From Kiritimatiellia bacterium (GTDB lineage Bacteria > Verrucomicrobiota > Kiritimatiellia > SLAD01): 12,501 bases of DNA. The translations under genes were made by a program, and so were the position numbers. This document shows, one piece after another, positions 7,163 to 12,501 of this stretch; position 1 is the first letter of the stretch, and each line of letters opens with the position of its first letter. The notes beneath the pieces are model-generated. The model searched no databases. It was given only the letters and a program-made list of their open reading frames with translations, and was not told the origin of the DNA. Location: the NCBI GenBank assembly GCA_007125875.1, contig SLCI01000228.1, positions 1 to 12,501 on the forward strand, in the 5' to 3' direction.

Positions 7163-7198
7163 GGAGGGCACTTGTCCATAGGTGCATCAGGGGCTCCC

Positions 7199-7218
7199 TG
7201 TCACCACTTTGAGTGACA
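7199..7218. promoter_or_regulatory. 20-bp palindrome, candidate regulator-binding site (site 2)
   Basis: TGTCACCACTTTGAGTGACA has 6-bp inverted arms around an 8-bp centre. A closely related 20-mer lies at 11391-11410. On the minus strand each is followed by a shared block with CCCTGAT and a T-n-T-n-GAC tail (here down to about 7174). It starts 14 bp downstream of the LuxR-type gene's stop and 247 bp upstream of the propeller gene start. The 20-bp dyad size matches what is typical for LuxR-family boxes; the base sequence is not the classical lux box. An outer inverted pair AGGGGC (7189-7194) / GCCCCT (7229-7234) flanks it. Confidence 0.5.
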
Positions 7219-7232
7219 AGCGGTGATGGCCC

Positions 7233-8300
7233 CTATTCGGAGGTGGTCTTGCTGGGTGGTGAAACGCTTACCGTGCTGGGCGACATCAGGTTTAATTTCC
7301 ACGCCGCCACGGCGGCGGTACGGTTTTCCACGCCGAGCTTGATGAAGCTGCGCTTGAGGTGGGTTTTGACGGTATTGAGACTGACCTTCAGAATCTCGGA
7401 AATTTCCTCGTTACTTTTGCCCGCAGCGACCCAGTCGATCACTTCGGCTTCGCGCAAACTGAGTTGAGGCCGCTTCCTGCTTTCGCAAGCGCGGCGAATG
7501 GACAAGATGTATGGGTCCTGACCGCTTTCATCCCGATGCAGCGTGAAGGTCCAGACGCTATCGGCCACTTTCAACATGTAGGGCTTAAGCTGCGTCTCCA
7601 AACGTCCCTGCTCCAAACGCGTGATCCGATCAGCCACCCAGCACTGCACCAGCTCAGGCAAATTGCGCCGCACATCGCCGAGTTGGGGAAGGAGAAACTG
7701 GTCGCCCCCTGTGACGCGCCCACGGGTATCAATCGGAATCATCCAACAATCGCTGGCGGGTTCGGTTACCAGTCCGGCACGCTCCAACATGTGCGTGTTC
7801 ATGTAGGCTTGGGTGAAATGTGGATACAGGAGTGAGAGTAGCTCCATTTCGTCCGAGGTAAACGTGGGGCGGGTTCGCAGAATGTTCAGCGTGGTGAACT
7901 GGTCCGGGGTGCCAAAAACCTCCATCTTGAGGTGGCCTTCAATGCCGTCGGGCTTAAAGACCTCGCTATAGAACGGATTGCTGAGCCACTCTTTGCGAGC
8001 CATGACGTCTGTAACGCTCACCACGGGACGATCCTGATCAAAAATGGTGTCCCAAAACGGATGGGTCGAGGTCACGCCTGACTCGTTCAGTTCCGGCATC
8101 AGCGGCGCGGCTGTGAGCATGTGGCGCGCCACCATCGAGGTGAGAATGCTACGCTTGCCATCATGTTGACCAATCGCGACATTCTCACTCGCGACCAGTC
8201 CGGGCAATTGCTGGCAAATGTACCGGGAAAGCATTTCCGTGGTTTGGAAATGATAGAGTCCCTGCACAAAATCCAGCAGCTCACGCATGCTTGGTTTCAC
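7233..8300 (-). CDS. LuxR/GerE-family transcriptional regulator
   Basis: This is a 355-residue cytoplasmic DNA-binding protein. The C-terminal HTH (about 278-337) is clear: LSLREAEVIDWVAAGKSNEEISEILKVSLNTVKTHLKRSFIKLGVENRTAAVAAW. These are the conserved elements of the LuxR/GerE four-helix domain. The N-terminal half resembles a GAF-like sensor region, with a segment 'LNILRTRPTFTSDEMELLSLLYPHFTQAY' (138-166) common in non-quorum-sensing LuxR proteins. I see no acyl-homoserine-lactone-binding or receiver motifs, so the signal is unknown. The start is GTG at 8300, with GAGGGGGG eight bases upstream; the in-frame ATG at 8288 is too far from it. It lies between two exported-protein units on the same strand, with related 20-bp palindromes near both, which makes them candidate targets. 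Confidence 0.92.
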   Translation of the reverse strand: MKPSMRELLDFVQGLYHFQTTEMLSRYICQQLPGLVASENVAIGQHDGKRSILTSMVARHMLTAAPLMPELNESGVTSTHPFWDTIFDQDRPVVSVTDVMARKEWLSNPFYSEVFKPDGIEGHLKMEVFGTPDQFTTLNILRTRPTFTSDEMELLSLLYPHFTQAYMNTHMLERAGLVTEPASDCWMIPIDTRGRVTGGDQFLLPQLGDVRRNLPELVQCWVADRITRLEQGRLETQLKPYMLKVADSVWTFTLHRDESGQDPYILSIRRACESRKRPQLSLREAEVIDWVAAGKSNEEISEILKVSLNTVKTHLKRSFIKLGVENRTAAVAAWKLNLMSPSTVSVSPPSKTTSE

Positions 8301-8349
8301 ATGTCATGCCCCCCTCACCCGAACGTCCCTCCGACCGCGATACTTTACC

Positions 8350-8377
8350 GCTATACGGCCTGACGGGGCTAGTCCAA
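8350..8377 (-). promoter_or_regulatory. Candidate promoter of the LuxR-type gene
   Basis: On the minus strand TTGGAC (8377-8372) is followed after 16 bases by TATAGC (8355-8350), about 50 bp before the GTG start. Both hexamers are partial matches to the sigma-70 consensus. Low confidence; chosen by eye. Confidence 0.25.
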
Positions 8378-8455
8378 AAATCGGGGCACAAGGGGGAGAA
8401 ACAGGGTCATTCAGTTCTCCGCAAGAAATTTCTAATGAACAATTTGGACCCCATG

Positions 8456-8543
8456 TGGAGGGCGGAGCTCTGCGACGCCGCGATAGGAATGGAAAATGGC
8501 TAAGCGCTGTGCGGCTTCCGGTCTCGCGGAGCTCGACCCTCCA
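8456..8543. repeat. 88-bp inverted-arm repeat element, copy A
   Basis: It begins TGGAGGGCGGAGCTCTGCGA and ends with the right arm GCGGAGCTCGACCCTCCA. The two arms are imperfect inverted complements (TGGAGGG, GAGCTC, GCGA and CCG blocks pair, separated by short mismatches), so the unit can fold into a long hairpin. A 23-bp central part differs completely from copy B. No transposase or target duplication is visible. It is comparable in form to REP- or MITE-type intergenic repeats. Confidence 0.8.
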
Positions 8544-8571
8544 GACGCGAGTCAAAGCATATTGGTCATTT

Positions 8572-8659
8572 TGGAGGGCGGATCTCTGCGACGCCACGAT
8601 CTTGCATGGGCAAATCAAACTCTTGTGCGGCTTCCGGTCTCGCGGAGCTCGACCCTCCA
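8572..8659. repeat. 88-bp inverted-arm repeat element, copy B
   Basis: Same length and layout as copy A, with starts 116 bp apart and a 28-bp gap between copies. The left arm differs at two positions (GATCTC for GAGCTC, and CCACG for CCGCG). The right arm, from TGTGCGGCTTCCGG to the terminal CCCTCCA, is identical to copy A. The 23-bp centre is unrelated to that of copy A. Confidence 0.8.
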
Positions 8660-8667
8660 ACTTGTTG

Positions 8668-8690
8668 CCGCCGGCGCTCCGCGCCGGCGG
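8668..8690. other. Perfect 10-bp GC hairpin
   Basis: CCGCCGGCGC and GCGCCGGCGG pair perfectly around a TCC loop. It sits 8 bp beyond copy B and 108 bp downstream of the second propeller gene's stop. It lacks a T-run, so it may be a Rho-protected 3' end or part of the repeat family, not a classical terminator. Confidence 0.55.
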
Positions 8691-8798
8691 ATTCTCAATA
8701 CTCGCTCCGATCGGTAGAGACGTTCTTCGCATCATGGCGCAAAGCGGGTCCCGCATCCGCGACCAAATCCTCGCCCTATCGCCCGAAGCACCCAACCC

Positions 8799-10574
8799 TC
8801 AGGGCTGTACTGCCATCCAGTTCAGGCTGCCTTCGGGAACCTGAGTCGAACGCAGAAATCGGTCTTGATAGAATATGGCGGGCTGTCCAGCTACCTCGCG
8901 CAGAAAGATAATAGACCCCGGACTAATATTGGGGTGTGTCAAGTCGCGCAGGCTCAACCAAAGCGTGCCTGTCGCCTTGCGCCGGTAGAGGATCTGTCCG
9001 GGGGTTATGGCCGCGACTTCGGCTCGGCCACTCCTAAAAGATAATGACAAACTGTCGCGTCCTGAAACGCCTTGATTCATAGCGACCTCACCTACAGGCC
9101 ATGAGCTGCCGTTCGCGTCGTCTGCGCGGATATAGCGGACAAGAGGGGTGGGTGCTTCATCTAACACCACGACGGCTGGATGACCGTCCACTTCATGCAC
9201 CGCAAATGGGACACTACTAAAAAGAACCCCCGCATTCGTAAAGATCGTGACATCGGAACCCCATGGGCCCGTTCCATGAATGGCTCCGGCGCGTCGAAAA
9301 TGAAGACTATAAGAATGGGGATTCTCATAATGGCGGGAGTAAACGACTGCCGGCAGGGTGTTCGCCATAATCAGACGCGGGGTGTAGCCCCCGACACCCG
9401 CCGAATTTGTGTTCACGATGTAATCCAATTGCTGAGGGGGATTCCATGACGCGCCCGTAGCATCGTTGGCTACCGCGTACCAGACACTGTTGGATTGCAC
9501 ACCTGCGGCATTGAATCGCGTTTCGAAGGTCAGCGCCGGGCGATTATTCACCTCAATCAGATTTGCGAAAACTATGCTGTCTGACGCGCTAAGCTGGACG
9601 GGGGTACCCCATGTCGCTCCCTGTGCATCCAAAGCCCGCACATAATAGACGGCGTTCGAAAACGCGATGGCATAGGCAATCGCGGGATGTCCGTCGATCG
9701 TTGCGAGAGAGGCCGAGGAGAACTCCTTCGGATCAGTTAAAACCATCACGGGATCGTTCCACTGCTCTCCCTTGGCATCCGCCGCGATCTGGAAATACAG
9801 TATGTATTCTCCAAAAGTAAATACATCAAGAAACCAGCTCACCTTAGCCGGTCGCCCATCCACGATATTTGCTGAGCGAACAGCGCCCAGCAAGTCACCG
9901 GTGCGCTGATGAACGCGCGGCAGCACCAGATTGACCGTGGCGTTCGACAAGCTCGTGCTAATCGGAGTCAGTGTCGTGTCGGCGGCGGTGACTAGATCGG
10001 GTATAAGCAGATTGGCCGAAAACATGGGCATCGCACCGAAGGGTGCGGCAAACTCGATCACACGCCATACACTTAGTGTTGGGCTTAAAGCACCAAACGA
10101 CGGCCCACTTGTCACCAGGTCGCGCAAGTCGATCCGGCCCGCCTGGTAGGGTTGAGCCAATTGATTGAACCCGATGCTGCCGGCCCCGACCGAGCCCGCC
10201 TGCATCGCGTAGGGCACGGAGACGAGACGTTCGCGGGGCGAGAGCACGACGCTATCCACTTCCAGCTCCAACCACACCTGTGGCGATTCAAGTGCCGTGG
10301 CCAAATTGCCGAAAGTCGGGTTCGCGCCAATCTGCACGTCGTACAAACCGTCGATCACTTGTACGGCGGGATGAAGATCAGTGTACAGCAACGTCCCGCC
10401 GCTGGCGGCGTCGTATAGGCTCAATTCAAGCTGTACCGTGCCGTTCACCAGGTTGGTCCCGTCAACGAGTCGCCCCTGGTAATTGATGAGGGCCGGGGGC
10501 TGGGCTTGGGCGGCGCAGAAAAGGGATAGTGAGAGAACGATTATAGCAAGGAAAGAAGTACGGTTCTGGATCAT
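8799..10574 (-). CDS. Secreted beta-propeller-like surface protein, paralog 2
   Basis: The frame is open to 10661, but the start at ATG 10574 is preferred. AGGAGG lies four bases upstream and the signal peptide (MIQNRTSFLAIIVLSLSLFCAAQA) begins there. The product is 591 residues. After the signal come QPPALINYQGRLVDG (25-39) and the same ~100-residue domain as in paralog 1, again ending PRERLVSVPYAM, then SVGAGSIGFNQLAQPYQAG. A beta-rich region precedes about seven repeats (VDGRPAKVSW, IDGHPAIAYA, VNNRPALTFE, VDGHPAVVVL, VAGQPAIFYQ), each with a following YxRAxDxxGxxW element. The C-terminus is LNWMAVQP. N- and C-terminal parts are strongly conserved with paralog 1 while the middle is diverged, as expected for different ligands on a shared scaffold. 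The Shine-Dalgarno overlaps the stop of the upstream gene (8-bp gap), suggesting translational coupling. Confidence 0.9.
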   Translation of the reverse strand: MIQNRTSFLAIIVLSLSLFCAAQAQPPALINYQGRLVDGTNLVNGTVQLELSLYDAASGGTLLYTDLHPAVQVIDGLYDVQIGANPTFGNLATALESPQVWLELEVDSVVLSPRERLVSVPYAMQAGSVGAGSIGFNQLAQPYQAGRIDLRDLVTSGPSFGALSPTLSVWRVIEFAAPFGAMPMFSANLLIPDLVTAADTTLTPISTSLSNATVNLVLPRVHQRTGDLLGAVRSANIVDGRPAKVSWFLDVFTFGEYILYFQIAADAKGEQWNDPVMVLTDPKEFSSASLATIDGHPAIAYAIAFSNAVYYVRALDAQGATWGTPVQLSASDSIVFANLIEVNNRPALTFETRFNAAGVQSNSVWYAVANDATGASWNPPQQLDYIVNTNSAGVGGYTPRLIMANTLPAVVYSRHYENPHSYSLHFRRAGAIHGTGPWGSDVTIFTNAGVLFSSVPFAVHEVDGHPAVVVLDEAPTPLVRYIRADDANGSSWPVGEVAMNQGVSGRDSLSLSFRSGRAEVAAITPGQILYRRKATGTLWLSLRDLTHPNISPGSIIFLREVAGQPAIFYQDRFLRSTQVPEGSLNWMAVQP

Positions 10575-10582
10575 GTTGCCTC

Positions 10583-11299
10583 CTAGGGATTGATTACTTC
10601 GACAGCAAAGAAACGCGCACCGACCGACTCGTTGGTGATTGTGGCCTCCGTGGCGTACCACGGCGCTGAGCCGCCAGCGACGGTGTTGCTCCAGATCACG
10701 GTGGACGGCGTGTCGTCGTAGGAATCGTCGATCACGCGGACGACGTAGATGCGCTCGTGATTACCTCGTGCAACCCAGGTTACCTCGGCGTCGGCATCAT
10801 CTTTGTCGAGGGCGACAATGCGGAACACGGCGTTGGGGTCAAGCGGGTTTACGCCAGCGACCATGGCTTCGTAATCGGTCATGCCCGTGTTGCCGGTGTC
10901 GGGCGAATTGGGATCGGTCGGGGTGGCGGGATTGAATTTCTCGCCGCTGATTTCCCAATGATCCCACAGTCCATCGCCGTCGTTGTCGGGATCCAGTTCG
11001 TTCGGCAGGCCGTTGTTATTGGTGTCGAGATCGGGGAACAGGATGAAGGTATTGATGAAGCCGGCGCGATTGATCATGCCGCCCGCGTAGTTAGCGGGTC
11101 CGCCTTCGTAAGAAGTAGCCACCCCGCCCGGTTGCGCCCCAGCACTGACCAAAGCATAGGTGCCGCCGCTCGATCGGCCACCAAATCCATTCATCACGGA
11201 AGAGGTCTGACTGATCTGTGCGCTGACCGGCGCCCCCCACAAACCCATACCAATCAAACACCGGAAGAACACGCGCAGCACAACATGATCCGTTCTCAT
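10583..11299 (-). CDS. Secreted protein with TSP3-like calcium-binding repeats
   Basis: The chosen start, ATG 11299, has GGAGG eight bases upstream; an in-frame ATG at 11314 would overlap that Shine-Dalgarno. The 238-residue product has a signal peptide (about 1-28, VSAQ). A glycine-rich region follows (NGFGGRSSGGTYALVSAGAQPGG ... YAGGMINRAGFI, 37-82), typical of exported Verrucomicrobiota-type proteins. Next is an acidic TSP3-like stretch, DLDTNNNGLPNELDPDNDGDGLWDHWE (90-116), with the D-x-D/N-x-D/N-G pattern that binds calcium in this repeat family. The C-terminal 80 residues (FRIVALDKDDADAEVTW...) look like a beta-sandwich. I recognise no catalytic motif. It is followed after 8 bp by the propeller gene, so the two probably form one unit. 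A 20-bp palindrome lies 92 bp upstream. Confidence 0.88.
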   Translation of the reverse strand: MRTDHVVLRVFFRCLIGMGLWGAPVSAQISQTSSVMNGFGGRSSGGTYALVSAGAQPGGVATSYEGGPANYAGGMINRAGFINTFILFPDLDTNNNGLPNELDPDNDGDGLWDHWEISGEKFNPATPTDPNSPDTGNTGMTDYEAMVAGVNPLDPNAVFRIVALDKDDADAEVTWVARGNHERIYVVRVIDDSYDDTPSTVIWSNTVAGGSAPWYATEATITNESVGARFFAVEVINP

Positions 11300-11463
11300 C
11301 ACCCCAACCTCCATAATTTGTAGTCGAATCCAGCGAATCAGAGTTTCCCCGATTTAAACATCAAAAGTCTACAACTGGATCAGGGCCGTATGTCACCCTT
11401 TAGGGTGACAACAGAAGTGTGAAGTGGAGAGGCGTTGTGTCCTGCCGGTGCCCTCTTGAAGGC
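11300..11463. other. Intergenic region upstream of the TSP3-repeat gene
   Basis: These 164 bases separate the protease stop from the next gene and hold the 20-bp palindrome at 11391-11410. On the minus strand, GTGACA inside the palindrome could act as a -35 box, with TAGACT (11371-11366) as a -10 after 19 bases. Both are partial matches. No terminator with a T-run is seen after the protease gene. Confidence 0.4.
11391..11410. promoter_or_regulatory. 20-bp perfect palindromic-arm site, candidate regulator-binding site (site 1)
   Basis: TGTCACCCTTTAGGGTGACA has perfect 8-bp arms (TGTCACCC/GGGTGACA) around TTTA. It is related to the 20-mer at 7199-7218. On the minus strand both are followed by a shared block: CCCTGAT five or six bases on, then x-CA and T-x-T-x-GAC. 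It lies 54 bp downstream of the protease stop and 92 bp upstream of the TSP3-repeat gene. Its dyad centre is roughly 40 bases upstream of a transcription start predicted from the -10-like TAGACT, the distance expected for activation by LuxR-type proteins. Confidence 0.55.
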
Positions 11464-12501
11464 TTAGGGCAGCGAGACTTCCAACCGATAGACCGCGCCC
11501 GGCGGCATGTTGGTGAGGGCGATGATGGTTTCGGGTCCAGCACCGGGTACGGCATTGGTCTGAGCCGGCAGCCAAGTGAATGCCGTATCGGTGAGGGCGT
11601 TGGTACTGTACATCACGCGATAGTGACGGGCGGTGCTGCCGTGAAAACTGAACACCGGCGATTCCAAATCGATGGGGCCATCGGCGATATCCACGCGCAG
11701 AAAGGATTCGCTATCGGTGGGATCGGTGTCGGCGATGTACTCCTGCAAGTTGGTGAACCCGTCGCCGTCCACATCCACGCTAGCTACCAAGCCCGTCTGA
11801 CTGCCCGAAAATTGCTGCTCCCAGTAGTTGGGAATGCCGTCCCCGTCCAAGTCGGCCGTGGGCGTGATGGCATTGGATATCCAAGCGACGTATTCCGGCA
11901 CGGCAACAGCGAAGACACCGGTGAAGTTAGGCGGGGCACCAAACCGCGTCGTCATCGTACCGGCCAGCTTCCACGTGCCGCCCTCCTTCACGAACACGCC
12001 CCCACCCGAGTCGTTCACGCCCACGCCCGCCTCGTATGGCGTGTCGTTAAGATTGAACATCATAAAGATACCCTGATTGGTCGTGACCCCCGTCAGGCCG
12101 CCCGAATTATACGCGGCCACAAAGGGGCCATCGATCTTTTGGGTGCCCCAGCGCTTTGTGCCGCTGCCTGCATTCATTTCGTTATAGAAGGTGTTGCTCA
12201 CGGTACCGATGCGCCCATAGCCAACCAGAATCGACGCCAAGCGATCCGGCCCATTGGTGGGGAACGCCCCCTCATAAAGCGGGTAATAGCCGGGGAAAGC
12301 GGGTTCGAAGCGTACCAAGGCAATATCCGCCTTGGCGTCATTAGTGGGATCATGGACGGATGTATGAAAGACGATCTCCTGCTGGAAATGCGTCCCGAGA
12401 GAACTCACCACATTGCTACCAAACGGATCATCCGCTACATGCGCGGCAGTCAGCAACCAATTCGGCGCTATCGCCACGCCGGAACTATTCTTGTAACGAT
12501 A
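11464..12501 (-). CDS. Secreted trypsin-like serine protease with TSP3 repeats, N-terminus beyond window edge
   Basis: The frame is open to base 12501, so the true start lies outside; 345 residues are visible. A GTG at 12477 is internal to the protease domain (YRYKNSSGVAIAPNW continues across it). The catalytic triad is visible: His21 in NWLLTAAHVAD, Asp59 in KADIALVRFEP and Ser165 in GVNDSGGGVF. The protease domain ends near residue 210. It is followed by two acidic TSP3-like units, DLDGDGIPNYWEQQ (217-230) and DVDGDGFTNLQEYIADTDP (243-261). A C-terminal beta-rich domain (about 267-345) contains HYRVMYSTNALTDTAFTWLPA, a block seen in many Verrucomicrobiota exported proteins. The protein is expected to be exported and calcium-stabilised, cleaving proteins outside the cytoplasm. 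Substrate preference cannot be read with confidence. The 164-bp gap downstream suggests the next gene has its own promoter. Confidence 0.92.
   Translation of the reverse strand, partial: YRYKNSSGVAIAPNWLLTAAHVADDPFGSNVVSSLGTHFQQEIVFHTSVHDPTNDAKADIALVRFEPAFPGYYPLYEGAFPTNGPDRLASILVGYGRIGTVSNTFYNEMNAGSGTKRWGTQKIDGPFVAAYNSGGLTGVTTNQGIFMMFNLNDTPYEAGVGVNDSGGGVFVKEGGTWKLAGTMTTRFGAPPNFTGVFAVAVPEYVAWISNAITPTADLDGDGIPNYWEQQFSGSQTGLVASVDVDGDGFTNLQEYIADTDPTDSESFLRVDIADGPIDLESPVFSFHGSTARHYRVMYSTNALTDTAFTWLPAQTNAVPGAGPETIIALTNMPPGAVYRLEVSLP

Larger units (their letters stand above)
8301..8798. other. Repeat-rich noncoding stretch upstream of the LuxR-type gene
   Basis: These 498 bases hold no supported gene; open frames here are translations of the repeats. 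From left to right there is the likely LuxR-gene control region with a small AGAAATTTCT palindrome (8424-8433), two 88-bp inverted-arm elements (8456-8543 and 8572-8659), a 10-bp GC hairpin (8668-8690) and about 110 bases with nothing I recognise. No intrinsic terminator with a T-run is visible after the propeller gene that ends at 8799. Confidence 0.75.

Noticed and set aside
6945..7171. Several short open frames on both strands, with peptides repeating FQRLE, SNDWK or FPIVG.
   Set aside because: They are translations of the 31-bp palindrome array; no Shine-Dalgarno, and the frame occurs on both strands because the unit is palindromic.
8456..8659. Integron attC sites or an insertion sequence
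   Set aside because: No GTTRRRY core, no integrase or transposase, and no target-site duplication next to either copy.
8287..8911. Open frames of 60-185 codons on both strands in the region upstream of the LuxR-type gene.
   Set aside because: They run through the inverted-arm elements and the GC hairpin, contain repeat-derived peptides, and lack start signals.
10575..10661. Extended N-terminus for the second propeller gene.
   Set aside because: It would overlap the TSP3 gene and precede an obvious signal peptide; ATG 10574 has AGGAGG in front.

Overview
The window looks like chromosomal DNA of a Gram-negative-type bacterium, most likely of the PVC superphylum (Verrucomicrobiota or Kiritimatiellota). 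This rests on a single-chain glycyl-tRNA synthetase, secreted proteins with the 'GPLTPPGAP' and 'INYQGRLVDG' N-terminal blocks, thrombospondin-type-3 (TSP3) acidic repeats with trailing beta-rich domains, and intergenic palindromes. The taxonomic guess is an inference. No mobile-element gene, integrase, rRNA or CRISPR array was found. All proteins lie on the minus strand. Only a tRNA-Ser(GGA) gene (3321-3411) is on the plus strand.

Region 1 (1-2912) is housekeeping. The glycyl-tRNA synthetase gene (2912 to 1515) is followed after 84 bp by a long Pro/Glu/Lys/Ala-rich gene (1430 to beyond base 1). The latter ends at the window edge in 204-bp (68-residue) tandem repeats. Region 2 (2913-3425) is a gene-poor stretch with a perfect 16-bp palindrome, a hairpin and the tRNA.

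Region 3 (3426-6952) is a probable three-gene transcription unit for exported proteins: a beta-propeller-like surface protein, then two tandem paralogs carrying a C-terminal DUF1566/Lcl_C domain. Its upstream region holds five 15-bp palindromes spaced at exactly 31 bp, about three helical turns. Region 4 (7233-8300) is a LuxR/GerE-type transcription factor with a GAF-like N-terminal half. It is followed upstream by about 500 bp of repeat-rich noncoding DNA with two 88-bp inverted-arm elements and a 10-bp GC hairpin.

Region 5 (8799-12501) has a second propeller protein, paralogous to the one in region 3. Its start lies 8 bp after the stop of a secreted TSP3-repeat protein gene. Further upstream is the C-terminal part of a secreted trypsin-like protease with TSP3 repeats.

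The most interesting signal is regulatory. The regions upstream of the two exported-protein units each carry a related 20-bp palindrome (TGTCAC-8-GTGACA) followed, in the direction of transcription, by a conserved block containing CCCTGAT. The LuxR-type gene sits between the two units. A natural hypothesis is that this regulator binds the 20-bp sites and co-controls two exported or adhesive protein modules, and that the 31-bp array is a second layer acting only on the region 3 unit. None of this is proven by the sequence alone.
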